Assembly (NCBI RefSeq): GCF_023100845.1
Contig: NZ_CP095864.1
Span: 2,728,001-2,792,000, forward strand
Direction: 5' to 3'
Length of the DNA stretch: 64,000 nt
Origin: Gordonia sp. PP30
Lineage (GTDB): Bacteria; Actinomycetota; Actinomycetes; Mycobacteriales; Mycobacteriaceae
Position numbers and translations under genes: made by a program. A model generated the notes under the pieces. It was not told the origin of the DNA. It ran no database searches and was given only the letters and a program-made list of their open reading frames with translations. Shown here piece by piece: positions 54,765-63,039 of the stretch (positions are counted from its first letter, which is position 1; the number at the start of each line of letters is the position of its first letter).

Positions 54765-55115
54765 TCAGTTGAACGAATCGCCGCAGGCACAGCTGCCGGT
54801 GGCGTTCGGGTTGTCGATGGTGAAGCCCTGCTTCTCGATCGAATCGACGAAGTCGATGGTCGCACCCTTCATGTACGGGGCGCTCATCCGGTCGACGGCC
54901 AGCTTCACGCCGCCGAAGACGTCGACGATGTCGCCGTCGAGGGTGCGGTCGTCGAAGTACAGCTGGTAGCGCAGGCCGGCGCAGCCGCCGGGCTGCACCT
55001 CGATGCGCAGGGCCATGTCGTCGCGGCCCTCCTGGTCGAGCAGGGCCTTGGCCTTGGCGGCGGCGGAATCGGTCAGGACCACACCCGACTGTGCGGTCTC
55101 GTTCTGGACGGTCAT
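54765..55115 (-). CDS. erpA: A-type iron-sulfur carrier (ErpA/HesB family)
   Basis: A 116-residue cluster carrier. The three conserved cysteines are in GGCAGLRYQLYFDD and at the C-terminus GSCACGDSF. VVLTDSAAAKAKALLDQEG opens the HesB domain, and the body YMKGATIDFVDSIEKQGFTIDNPNA is typical (cited in part). The ATG at 55115 matches the length of mycobacterial Rv2204c. It probably supplies [4Fe-4S] or [2Fe-2S] clusters to enzymes such as the neighbouring ferredoxin and Rieske proteins. Adjacent to, but 138 bases from, the ferredoxin gene. Confidence 0.93.
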   Translation of the reverse strand: MTVQNETAQSGVVLTDSAAAKAKALLDQEGRDDMALRIEVQPGGCAGLRYQLYFDDRTLDGDIVDVFGGVKLAVDRMSAPYMKGATIDFVDSIEKQGFTIDNPNATGSCACGDSFN

Positions 55116-55253
55116 GGGTGCTCCCTCATGTCTGCGGGCAAAGGCGGTGACGCCTTCCGATCTACCGGCAGCGCCTCCACCACGGGCGGTGAAGCGCAGC
55201 CGTCGGCTATAACGGTACTCCGCGATCGGATATTCCCCCACCGCCGTGCCCGG

Positions 55254-55469
55254 TCAGGCCTCCCTCGGCAGGCGCGGGTCGACCAGCCCGATGGCCCGGG
55301 CCGGGCACAGCGGCGCGACGATGCGCCGGAGATAGTCTTCGTCGTCACCGTCGACGACGATCCGGCGCAACCGGTCCGGAGTACCGCGCGGCGCGAAGAC
55401 ATCGGGGGCGAGCGCCGCGCAGCGGCCGCTGTTCGCACAGCGGGCGGCATCGTGCATGACGATCTTCAT
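55254..55469 (-). CDS. Small [3Fe-4S] ferredoxin
   Basis: A 71-residue ferredoxin with exactly three cysteines, C11, C17 and C55 (RCANSGRC and PLCPARAI). The fourth ligand of a 4Fe-4S site is absent, so a single [3Fe-4S] cluster is predicted. This type usually donates electrons to cytochromes P450. The ATG at 55469 is seven bases from the KshA-like stop, so the two are cotranscribed and it is probably the oxygenase's redox partner. The frame is open upstream to 55556 inside the oxygenase gene. Confidence 0.85.
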   Translation of the reverse strand: MKIVMHDAARCANSGRCAALAPDVFAPRGTPDRLRRIVVDGDDEDYLRRIVAPLCPARAIGLVDPRLPREA

Positions 55470-55476
55470 GACCGGC

Positions 55477-56601
55477 TCACCGCCTCTCCAGCAGATTCCG
55501 CTGGATCTCCGCGTCCCATTCCCGGCGCGCATGACGCACGTCGATCTCGCTCTCATACCGCGCGGTCATGTCCGCCGTGACCTCGGACTTGTCGAGATAG
55601 AACTGCTCGTACCAGCGGCGTTGCTGATATACCGGCCCGTCCTCCTCGGTGAGCAGCGGGTTGTCGATCCTCGTCTTGTGCCGCCAGACCTCGACGTCCT
55701 CGAGGAAGCCCTCGGAGAACTTGGCGGAGAAGGCCCGGGCCAGCGCGCGGGTCTGCCCGGGCCCGGCTCCGGGGAGGGCCGCCACCGCGACACCCCACTG
55801 CAGCACGAACGAGTCCTGAGTCACCGGGTAGTGGGCGTTGGTCAGCACCACCTCGATGGTCGTGCCCTCGCCCAAGTCGTTGTGCAGCCAGTTGATCATG
55901 TACGCGGGGCCGAAGTAGGTCGCCTCCGACCGCAGCAGCGAGTCGGGGTGGTAGTACGGCGAATCCCCGAAGATGTCCTCGCGCGCCTTCGAATGCATGA
56001 GCTGGGTGGCCGTCTGGCCGTCGAGCACGTTCTTGAAGTACGTCGGGTAGGCGTGATGGATGTAGAAGAAGTGCGCCATGTCGACGTTGTTGTCGACGAT
56101 CTCCCGGCAGTGCGACCCGGTGATGAGTTCGCTGCGCCAGGCCCACTCGCTCCAGCGGCCCTCGGCGAATCCGTCGATCGCCGGCGGCAGCAGATCCGGC
56201 GGCGGCGGGTCCTGCTCGTGGTCATGCCAGACGAGCAACTGCCCGTTGATCTCCGCGGTGCGCCAGGTGCGGGTGCGCGCCAGCTTCGGGGTTCGTTTGG
56301 CGTACGGTACGACGGCGCAGCGGCCGGTGCCGCCGTCCCATTGCCAGCCGTGGAACGGGCACGCCACGCGACCGTCCCGCAGCGTTCCCGCACCCAGGTC
56401 TGCGCCCATGTGCCGGCAGTAGCCGTCGAGGACGCGCAGCTCACCCCCGGCGTCGGCGAACACCACCAGCCGGGTCCCGAAGGCGTCGACCGCGTGCGGC
56501 CTGCCGTCCCGGAAGTCCTCGGCGAGCCCGAGGCAGTGCCAGCCCCGCGCGAATCTGTCGAAGCCGGTTCCGGTGTCGATCTCCCGGATGTCTGTCGCCA
56601 T
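55477..56601 (-). CDS. KshA-like Rieske non-haem iron oxygenase
   Basis: A 374-residue terminal oxygenase. The Rieske centre is CRHMGADLGAGTL and CPFHGWQWDG (residues about 62-96). The mononuclear iron site is in DNNVDMAHFFYIHHAYP near residue 175, with a downstream Asp. These match 3-ketosteroid 9-alpha-hydroxylase oxygenase (KshA). The substrate could be a steroid or a related terpenoid. The ribosome site AGGAGG is clear. Its partner here is a [3Fe-4S] ferredoxin rather than the FAD/2Fe-2S reductase KshB. The gene is part of a cassette not found at this site in M. tuberculosis. Confidence 0.85.
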   Translation of the reverse strand: MATDIREIDTGTGFDRFARGWHCLGLAEDFRDGRPHAVDAFGTRLVVFADAGGELRVLDGYCRHMGADLGAGTLRDGRVACPFHGWQWDGGTGRCAVVPYAKRTPKLARTRTWRTAEINGQLLVWHDHEQDPPPPDLLPPAIDGFAEGRWSEWAWRSELITGSHCREIVDNNVDMAHFFYIHHAYPTYFKNVLDGQTATQLMHSKAREDIFGDSPYYHPDSLLRSEATYFGPAYMINWLHNDLGEGTTIEVVLTNAHYPVTQDSFVLQWGVAVAALPGAGPGQTRALARAFSAKFSEGFLEDVEVWRHKTRIDNPLLTEEDGPVYQQRRWYEQFYLDKSEVTADMTARYESEIDVRHARREWDAEIQRNLLERR

Positions 56602-56654
56602 CGATCATTCCTCCTGTCGTCCGCCGCGGTCGTCGCCGCGGCTCCGGGTGTCGG

Positions 56655-57176
56655 TCACGCCTGGGTCAGGTACTCGCGGAGACCGGTGCTCATCTCCAGG
56701 AGTTCGACGAGCAACCCGGCCGGCCCGTCGGGCTCGACGTACGCGAAGCGCAGTTCGCCGCCGGCCATCACCCCCTCCTGCACGATGGGGTGCCCCGCGG
56801 CGGCGAGCCGGGCCTTCGCGGCATCCAGGTCGTCCGGCAGCACCGCCACGTGATGCAGCCCGCCCGCATCCGCGCGTTCGAGGAATTCGTGGTAGACGGA
56901 GACGCCCGCCCGCGGTTCGATCACCTCGATCTGCAGATCACCCGACATCCCGAAGGCCACCGCCGCGGTGAAGTCCGCCGGCGCACCCCGGTACCGGCAC
57001 GATCCCGGCGTGAACGCGACGTCGTCGAGTCGAAGCCATCGCGGCACCCCGAGCCCGGCCCCGAGGCCGGCGGTCGCACGCGAGAGGTCCGGGACGACGA
57101 AGGCGATCTGCACCACCGCTCCCAGGGCCTCGATCTGGTGAACGGCGGGGTCCGCGCAGTGCTGGTCGTGACGCAT
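56655..57176 (-). CDS. VOC (glyoxalase/dioxygenase-fold) protein
   Basis: A 173-residue vicinal-oxygen-chelate protein of the Glyoxalase_4 type. Repeated beta-alpha-beta-beta-beta modules begin VVQIAFVVPDLSRATAGL and GGLHHVAVLPDDLDAAKARLAAAG, with metal-ligand-like His and Glu in HHVAV and LLVELLEM. I start at ATG 57176; GTG 57194 is possible. It is the first gene of the minus-strand unit VOC-KshA-ferredoxin, divergent from tetR. It may be an isomerase, epimerase or ring-cleavage enzyme acting on the oxygenase product; that is inference. Confidence 0.75.
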   Translation of the reverse strand: MRHDQHCADPAVHQIEALGAVVQIAFVVPDLSRATAGLGAGLGVPRWLRLDDVAFTPGSCRYRGAPADFTAAVAFGMSGDLQIEVIEPRAGVSVYHEFLERADAGGLHHVAVLPDDLDAAKARLAAAGHPIVQEGVMAGGELRFAYVEPDGPAGLLVELLEMSTGLREYLTQA

Positions 57177-57187
57177 GGCCCCGACTT

Positions 57188-57203
57188 TAATCACATATGA
57201 TTA
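57188..57203. promoter_or_regulatory. Palindromic operator in the VOC/tetR divergent promoter
   Basis: TAATCACATATGATTA is a 16-base palindrome with one mismatched pair, in the one conspicuously AT-rich stretch of the region (57185-57232). It lies 11 bases upstream of the VOC start and 38 upstream of tetR. Probable site for the cassette's TetR protein. Confidence 0.7.
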
Positions 57204-57241
57204 TTCTTGTAAATACTTTCGCTTAATACTAGGCTCGCGGC

Positions 57242-57862
57242 ATGACCTCCGGCGGTACCCGACACGGACACGAACAGCTCCTGCTCGCGGGCGAACGATT
57301 GATCGCCGAACGCGGCCCGGACGTCGCTCTGCGCGACATCGCCCTGGCCGCCGGCCAGCGCAACAACTCCGCGGTGCACTATCACTTCGGTTCCCGCGAC
57401 GGGCTGATCGTCGGGATCGTCGAACGCCGGCAGGCCGGCCTCGACCAGCAGCGCATGTCGATGCTCGCCGACATCGCGACCGGCGAGACGGAGCCGGTCG
57501 GCCTGCCCGCGCTGGTACGCGTGCTGGTGGAACCGATGTTCACGGTGCCGTACGCGCAGGGCTCCACGCACTACGCACGGTTCCTCGATCGGGTACGCAC
57601 CCACCCGGAGGTCCTCACCGCCCAGCGTCTCGACCGCTGGCCCGCCACCGACAAGCTCGCGCGCCTCCTGCACGCGGAGATGCGCGATCTTCCGCCCGAC
57701 GAGCGGGTGCACCGGCTGACCGGGACCACGAGCGCGCTGTTCGCCCTGCTCGCCGACTACGAAGCCACCCACGCGGGCGACCCCGCCGCCATGGATCCCG
57801 ATCGGCAGCGGTCGATCATCGCGATGACCACCGGCATGCTCGGCTACCGGGCCGACGAGTGA
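57242..57862 (+). CDS. TetR-family regulator of the Rieske cassette
   Basis: A 206-residue regulator. The DNA-binding helices are VALRDIALAAGQRNNSAVHYHFG at about residues 28-50 (cited in part). The large C-terminal domain has a MFTVPYAQGSTHYARFLDRV stretch (cited in part) and a final TGMLGYRADE. It is divergent from VOC-KshA-ferredoxin and 11 bases upstream of the SDR gene, so it probably controls both arms. Steroid catabolism in relatives is governed by TetR proteins such as KstR; the ligand here is unknown. Confidence 0.87.
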   Translation: MTSGGTRHGHEQLLLAGERLIAERGPDVALRDIALAAGQRNNSAVHYHFGSRDGLIVGIVERRQAGLDQQRMSMLADIATGETEPVGLPALVRVLVEPMFTVPYAQGSTHYARFLDRVRTHPEVLTAQRLDRWPATDKLARLLHAEMRDLPPDERVHRLTGTTSALFALLADYEATHAGDPAAMDPDRQRSIIAMTTGMLGYRADE

Positions 57863-57873
57863 GGAGAGAACGT

Positions 57874-58623
57874 ATGGAGGCAGACACGAAGCGCGGGGCC
57901 GTCGTCCTCGGCGGGAGCCGCGGCATCGGCCTCGCGGCCGCGCGCGCTCTCGCCGGCGCCGGTTCGGATGTGGTGATCGGCTACCGCTCCGACCACGCCG
58001 CCGCGGACGAGGCCGCCGACTCGATCGCCGCGGAATCCGGGCGCCGGGTCCGGAGCGTGTGCGCCGACCTCGCCGACATCGCACGCACACGAGAGGCGAT
58101 CGGCGCTGCGGCGCAGTGGCTCGGCGGCACGATCGACGTGCTCTGCATTCCGGCCGGCATCGAGCACCTCGAACACATCGACGAGGCCACCCCGGAGATC
58201 TACGACACGGTCTTCGGCACCAACACCCGGGGCGTCTACTTCGCGATCCAGAGTGCCCTGCCGTTCATACCCGACGGCGGGCGCATCGTGTGTCTGTCGT
58301 CGATCAGCGCCAGCACGCCGTTCGCCAACCATGCGATCTACAGTGCGAGCAAGGCGGCGGTCGAAGCCTTCGTCGGCTGCCTGGCCGTCGACCTGGCCGC
58401 GCGATCGATCACCGTGAACGCCGTGGCACCGGGCGGCACCCACACCGGGCTCGCGCTGGACACCGCGCAGCGCTTCGGCGCGCACCTCGATCCCCGGATG
58501 TTCCATCTGCCGTTCGGCCGCCTCGCCGAACCGGCCGAGATCGCCTCGGTCATCGAATTCCTCGCCTCACCGGCGGCCGGCTGGATCACCGGCCAGACCG
58601 TCCGGGTGGCCGGCGGTCAATAG
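57874..58623 (+). CDS. Short-chain dehydrogenase/reductase (SDR)
   Basis: A 249-residue classical SDR. The NAD(P) motif is GGSRGIGLAAARALAGAG near the start, CADLADI follows, and the usual NNAG position reads CIPAGIE. Ser of LSSISAS and Y-x3-K of YSASKAA form the catalytic set. The C-terminal GQTVRVAGGQ is typical. It probably oxidises or reduces a hydroxyl/keto group of the cassette's substrate. The ribosome site GAGGAGAG precedes ATG 57874. Its end overlaps the convergent glycerate kinase by seven bases. Confidence 0.88.
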   Translation: MEADTKRGAVVLGGSRGIGLAAARALAGAGSDVVIGYRSDHAAADEAADSIAAESGRRVRSVCADLADIARTREAIGAAAQWLGGTIDVLCIPAGIEHLEHIDEATPEIYDTVFGTNTRGVYFAIQSALPFIPDGGRIVCLSSISASTPFANHAIYSASKAAVEAFVGCLAVDLAARSITVNAVAPGGTHTGLALDTAQRFGAHLDPRMFHLPFGRLAEPAEIASVIEFLASPAAGWITGQTVRVAGGQ

Positions 58624-59696
58624 CCGGAACGAGCGCCACGCGCGCCGGTCCACCCCGCGGCCAGCTCCGCGGTGAGGCTGGTCAGCTCCGGCCCGGCGTT
58701 CGCGAGTGCGGCGGCGCGCGACCCGGCGTGATGGGTCAGCGAATGGACCTCACCGAACCGCGCCGCCTCGGCGTCGGTCAACCGTGACTCGCCGACCAGC
58801 ACGATCAGCGGGACGCCCGCGGCCGTCGCCTCGGCCGCGATCGCGTCGACCACCTTGCCGTGACCGGTCTGCGCGTCGATCCGGCCCTCCCCAGTGATCA
58901 CCAGGTCGGCGTCGGCGATCGCCGCGGGTCGCCGCGTCAGCTCGGCGATGAGACCGGCCCCGGAGACCCGGCGGGCTCCGGCGGCCAGGAGCGCCGCGCC
59001 GAGTCCACCGGCCGCTCCGGCACCCGGCAGATCGCGCACATCGCGGCCACCGGCCGCGGCCAGCCGGTCCGCCCAGCGGGTCATCCGCTCCTCGAGGAAC
59101 GCCACGGCCGCCGGATCGGCACCCTTCTGCGGCCCGAAGGTGACAGCCGCACCGTCGGCGCCGAGCAGCGGATTGTCGACGTCGGTGGCCACGATGAGTT
59201 CCACGTCGCGGCACAGCCGGGCCGCGGCGGCCGGCCCGCCGAGCCTCTCGCAGGCCCCTCGCCCGCCGTCGGTGCTGGCCGAACCGCCGAGTCCGACGAC
59301 GATGCGGCGGCTCCCGGCCAGCAGCGCCGCCGCGATCAGGTCGCCGACGCCCGCGGTGTCGGCCTCGACGGCGGTGCGCGGGTCCGGGTCGGGAACCAGG
59401 TTCAGGCCGCACGCCTGGGCCACCTCCAGGTAGGCGGTGCGCTCGTGCAGCAGCCACGACGCCCGCACCGGGGTGCGCAGCGGGCCGTCGACCGTCTGGA
59501 TGCGGACCCGGACGCCGAACGCGGTGGCCAGCACCTCGACGAAACCCGGGCCGCCGTCGGATTGCGGGGCGAGCGCGACGGCGTCGTGCGGGCGGCCGGC
59601 GTGCCAGCCGGCCCCGATCGCCGCCGCGGCTTCCACCGCGTCGAGCGTTCCGCCGAACGAGTCCGGCATCACCAGCACCCGCGCCCCCACCGTCAT
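58617..59696 (-). CDS. Glycerate kinase, GlxK family (Rv2205c)
   Basis: A 359-residue kinase phosphorylating D-glycerate. Family marks are VLVMPDSFGGTLDAVEAAAAI at the N-terminus (cited in part), APQSDGGPGFVEVL, GLGGSASTDGGRG near 145, FGPQKGAD, LPGAGAAGGLGAALLAAGA and VITGEGRIDAQTGHGK. All glycerate kinase type-1 motifs are present. The gene is monocistronic on the minus strand, divergent from the DUF3043 gene with a 67-base gap. It marks the return to conserved synteny after the Rieske cassette. Confidence 0.92.
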   Translation of the reverse strand: MTVGARVLVMPDSFGGTLDAVEAAAAIGAGWHAGRPHDAVALAPQSDGGPGFVEVLATAFGVRVRIQTVDGPLRTPVRASWLLHERTAYLEVAQACGLNLVPDPDPRTAVEADTAGVGDLIAAALLAGSRRIVVGLGGSASTDGGRGACERLGGPAAAARLCRDVELIVATDVDNPLLGADGAAVTFGPQKGADPAAVAFLEERMTRWADRLAAAGGRDVRDLPGAGAAGGLGAALLAAGARRVSGAGLIAELTRRPAAIADADLVITGEGRIDAQTGHGKVVDAIAAEATAAGVPLIVLVGESRLTDAEAARFGEVHSLTHHAGSRAAALANAGPELTSLTAELAAGWTGARGARSGY

Positions 59697-59763
59697 GATC
59701 AGCGACTCTAGCTATGCCGGGCGGCTCCGCGGAGAGGTTCGGCGATGGCTTAGGCTCGTGGGC

Positions 59764-60441
59764 GTGAAGATGCCCTGGAAATCCGGCGCGGATGCGGCCG
59801 CCGACAGTTCCGCCGACACCGCCGAGAACGCGAGTGATGCCGCCGCCGACGACGACGCGAAGCAGTCCGGCGCGACCACCCCCGGCAAGGGCCGCCCGAC
59901 CCCCAAACGCCGCGATTCCCAGCGGCGCCGCACCGGACCGGTCGCACCGCCGCCGACCACGCGCGCCGAGGCCCGGGCCCGCAAGAAGGCCCAGAAGTCG
60001 ACGCTGACCAAGGAAGAGCGCAAGGAGCTGCGCGCCGAGCGGAACAAGGCCCGCGCCGATCAGCGCGAGAAGATGATGGAGGGCGACGAGAAGTACATGA
60101 TCGCCCGCGACCGCGGGCCGGTGCGTGCCTACACGCGCGATCTGGTCGATTCGCGGCGCAACTTCGCCGGGCTGTTCATGCCGTTCGCCGTCGTGCTGAT
60201 TGTGACGATGATGATTCCGAGCGTCAGCCAGTACATGTCGCTGGTGATGCTGGCGTTCGTGGTGCTCATGGTGATCGATTCGCTGATCCTGGGCCGCCTG
60301 GTCAACAAGCGTGTGCGCGAGCGGTTCCCGGACAGCACCGACGGCGGCTTCAGGCTCGGTCTGTACGCGTTCACCCGGGCCATGCAGCTGCGCATGATGC
60401 GGGCGCCGCGGCCCCGGGTCTCGCTCGGCGCCAAGGTCTAG
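59764..60441 (+). CDS. DUF3043 membrane protein (Rv2206 type)
   Basis: A 225-residue protein. The N-terminal 50 residues are low-complexity Ala/Asp/Ser. A strongly basic helical region rich in Lys, Arg and Glu follows (KKAQKSTLTKEERKELRAE, to about 115), then two helices at about 140-158 and 161-180 and a basic tail ending VSLGAKV. The pattern RGPVRAYTRDLVDSRRNFAGLFMP (cited in part) defines DUF3043, an actinobacterial family without known function. The GTG at 59764 is used. It ends six bases before the cobU-cobT fusion. Confidence 0.85.
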   Translation: MKMPWKSGADAAADSSADTAENASDAAADDDAKQSGATTPGKGRPTPKRRDSQRRRTGPVAPPPTTRAEARARKKAQKSTLTKEERKELRAERNKARADQREKMMEGDEKYMIARDRGPVRAYTRDLVDSRRNFAGLFMPFAVVLIVTMMIPSVSQYMSLVMLAFVVLMVIDSLILGRLVNKRVRERFPDSTDGGFRLGLYAFTRAMQLRMMRAPRPRVSLGAKV

Positions 60442-60447
60442 CCGCGC

Positions 60448-62214
60448 ATGCGCACACTGATCCTCGGCGGCACCCGGTCGGGCAAGTCGGCGCGGGCCGA
60501 GGCGCTCCTCGCCGGCCCGCCCGCCGTCCGCTATCTCGCGACGGGTGCGGTGCCCGGCGGCGACGAGTCGTGGGCGCGCCGCGTCCAGGCCCACCGCGAC
60601 CGGCGCGACACCCGGTTCACCACCGTCGAGACGACCGATCTGGCCGGGCAGCTACGCGACGGTGACGGGGTGCCGACCCTGATCGACGACCTCGGGAACT
60701 GGGTCACCGCCCTGCTCGACGCCACCGGCGGCTGGGACGATCCCGGCGCCGATCTCGGCGCGGAGATCACCGAGCTGGCGACCGCGGTCGCCGCCTACGA
60801 CGGCGACCTGGTGATCGTGAGCCCGGAGGTCGGGCTGTCCGTGGTGCCGTCCACCAACGCCGGCCGCCGCTTCGCCGACGTCCTGGGCGCGGCGAATCTG
60901 GCCGTCGCGGCGGCGTGCGACGACGTCGAGCTGGTGGTGGCCGGGCGGATCCTGCAGCCCGTGGCCACGACCGGGCCGCTGTCACGCCGGCAGACCGAGG
61001 CCGACCCTCACCGGCCCGCCCCGCCGAGCGAGGCCGCCCCTGACCAGCCCGCCCCGCCGAGCGAGGTGCGAGCCGAGCTCGAGCCTGGCCCTGAGCATGC
61101 GGGGCGGAGCCTGCGACGGCCCGCGGCCGAAGGGTCGAAACGACCCCCCGCAACCGCGGCGGGCCCCACCGACGCCGACTTCCCCCCGGTCGACCTGCCC
61201 GACGAGACCGTCGCCGAACAGGCCCGGGCGCGCCTGCTGACGCTCACCAAGCCGCCGGGCTCACTCGGCCGCCTGGAGGACCTCGTCGTCTGGGTCTCGT
61301 CGTGCCAGGGCGTCTGTCCGCCGCGGCGGATCGTCGCCCCGCAGGTGGCGGTCTTCGCCGGCGACCACGGGGTGGCCCGCGACGGGGTGTCCGCGTTCCC
61401 GCCGGAGGTCACCGCGCAGATGGTCGCCAACATCGCCTCGGGCGGCGCCGCGGTCAACGTGCTGGCGCGCCGCGCCGGCGCGGCGGTCCAGGTGCTGGAC
61501 ATGTCCGTCGACACCGATGACGCCGATCCCGTCGTGGCCCGCTACAAGGTGCGCCGCAGCACCGGCGACCTGCGGCGCGGGCAGGCGATGACGCTGGACG
61601 AGGCGCGCCGCAGCGTCGCCGCCGGGCGGGCCGTCGCCGACGAACTGGTCGATGCGGGCGCCGATCTGCTGATCGCCGGGGACATGGGCATCGGCAACAC
61701 CACCCCGGCCGCCGTGCTGACCGGGATCGTCACCGGCAAGGAGCCGGTGGTCGTGGTCGGCCGCGGCACCGGCATCGACGACGCCGCCTGGATCCGCAAG
61801 ACCGCCGCGATCCGCGACGGCATGCGCTTCGGCCGCCCTCACCGGCACGACCCGCTGAATCTGCTCGCGGCCGTCGCCGGGCCCGATCTCGCCGCCATGG
61901 CGGGCTTCCTCGCCCAGGCCGCGGTCCGTCGTACCCCGGCGATCCTGGACGGCATGGTCGTGACGTCGGCCGCGCTGGTCGCGAATCTGCTCGCACCGGG
62001 CGCGAGCGCCTGGTGGTGCGCGGGACACCGGTCCACCGAACCGGCGCACGGCTTCGCACTGCTCGAGCTCGGGCTGGAACCGATCCTCGACCTCTCGATG
62101 CGGCTCGGCGAGGGCTCCGGCGCGGTGACCGCGCTGCCCGTCGTCACCGACGCGGTCGACATCCTGATCGACATGGCGACGTTCACCTCGGCCGGCGTCG
62201 ACGACGGATCGTGA
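60448..62214 (+). CDS. Fused CobU-CobT: adenosylcobinamide kinase/guanylyltransferase and nicotinate-nucleotide:DMB phosphoribosyltransferase
   Basis: 588 residues. The N-terminal CobU domain (1-175) has the P-loop GGTRSGKS (7-14), [16 protein letters not shown] and the [11 protein letters not shown] stretch. It activates adenosylcobinamide with GTP. A linker of about 70 residues is rich in Pro, Glu and Arg ([18 protein letters not shown]). The C-terminal CobT domain (about 245-580) has [52 protein letters not shown] and the catalytic-base region near the end. It joins two enzymes of the nucleotide-loop pathway, and cobS follows with a GTGA overlap. Confidence 0.9.
   Translation: MRTLILGGTRSGKSARAEALLAGPPAVRYLATGAVPGGDESWARRVQAHRDRRDTRFTTVETTDLAGQLRDGDGVPTLIDDLGNWVTALLDATGGWDDPGADLGAEITELATAVAAYDGDLVIVSPEVGLSVVPSTNAGRRFADVLGAANLAVAAACDDVELVVAGRILQPVATTGPLSRRQTEADPHRPAPPSEAAPDQPAPPSEVRAELEPGPEHAGRSLRRPAAEGSKRPPATAAGPTDADFPPVDLPDETVAEQARARLLTLTKPPGSLGRLEDLVVWVSSCQGVCPPRRIVAPQVAVFAGDHGVARDGVSAFPPEVTAQMVANIASGGAAVNVLARRAGAAVQVLDMSVDTDDADPVVARYKVRRSTGDLRRGQAMTLDEARRSVAAGRAVADELVDAGADLLIAGDMGIGNTTPAAVLTGIVTGKEPVVVVGRGTGIDDAAWIRKTAAIRDGMRFGRPHRHDPLNLLAAVAGPDLAAMAGFLAQAAVRRTPAILDGMVVTSAALVANLLAPGASAWWCAGHRSTEPAHGFALLELGLEPILDLSMRLGEGSGAVTALPVVTDAVDILIDMATFTSAGVDDGS
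61005..61150. repeat. Repeat-like DNA forming the CobU-CobT linker
   Basis: A 29-base unit, CCCTCACCGGCCCGCCCCGCCGAGCG type, occurs at 61005 and again at 61038 with a 33-base period. Further on comes AGGGTCGAAACGACCC, similar in style to the TCGAA-containing intergenic elements elsewhere in this window. The frame stays open through it. Confidence 0.6.
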
Positions 62215-62999
62215 CCGCGCGGCCGGGCGGGGTGCGGCTGGCACTGAGCTGGCTGACCGTCGTCCCGGTCCCCCAGCCGCGGTCGGCACCCGATCGCACC
62301 GACGGGCGCCGCGTGATCGCGGCCGTGCCGGTCGTCGGCGCACTGCTCGGCGCCGCGACGGCCGCACTGGCCTTCGGTCTCGGGTACACGGCGCTCCCGG
62401 CGCCGGTGATCGGCGCACTGTGCGTGGTCTTCTTGGCGCTCGCCACCCGCGGCATGCACCTCGACGGCCTCGCCGACACCGCCGACGGGCTCGGCTGCTA
62501 CGGCGACCCCGAGCGCGTCCGTGCCGTGATGCGCAGCGGCGACGTCGGACCGTTCGGCGCCGCCACCCTGGTGCTCGTCCTCCTGTTGCAGGCCCTCACC
62601 GTCGGCGGTCTGGCGGCCGAGAGTCGCTGGTACGACCTCGCGTTCGCGGTCTTCCTCGGCCGGGTGGCCGTGGTGATCGCGTGCCGCTCGGGTCTGCCGT
62701 CGGCCAATCCGGACGGTTTCGGGGCGCTGGTCGCCGGTACGCAGCGCGCGGCGATCGCGGTGTGGCTCGTCGTCGCGGCGATCGCGGTGGCCGGGGCCGG
62801 GTGGCTCGGCGCCGGCGCGGCACCGTCCTTCCAGCTCGGCGTACCGATCCGCGCGGCGACCGCCCTGATCGTCGTCGTCGCGTTCGGTTACGCGTTCACC
62901 CGGCACTGCGCGCGCCGGGTCGGCGGCGTCTCCGGCGACGTCCTCGGCGCGACCATCGAGCTGTCCACGACACTCGCGCTCGTCGTGCTCCTCGCCTGA
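62211..62999 (+). CDS. cobS: Adenosylcobinamide-GDP ribazoletransferase (CobS)
   Basis: A 262-residue membrane enzyme that joins adenosylcobinamide-GDP with alpha-ribazole, completing cobalamin. The diagnostic [14 protein letters not shown] motif is at about 80-93, [21 protein letters not shown] follows (cited in part), and [20 protein letters not shown] ends the protein. Six or so hydrophobic helices are visible. The GTG at 62211 overlaps the CobT stop, so fusion enzyme and synthase are made in step. It converges on ilvE with a 40-base gap. Confidence 0.94.
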   Translation: MTARPGGVRLALSWLTVVPVPQPRSAPDRTDGRRVIAAVPVVGALLGAATAALAFGLGYTALPAPVIGALCVVFLALATRGMHLDGLADTADGLGCYGDPERVRAVMRSGDVGPFGAATLVLVLLLQALTVGGLAAESRWYDLAFAVFLGRVAVVIACRSGLPSANPDGFGALVAGTQRAAIAVWLVVAAIAVAGAGWLGAGAAPSFQLGVPIRAATALIVVVAFGYAFTRHCARRVGGVSGDVLGATIELSTTLALVVLLA

Positions 63000-63039
63000 C
63001 CGCTGCCGACGGAGACTCGTCCCGGCATACGACTCGCGG

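Noticed and set aside
60448-61150. Separate cobU and cobT genes with a missed stop or frameshift
   Set aside because: The frame is open throughout with no stop or ribosome site near the CobT start, so a fusion is the simpler reading.
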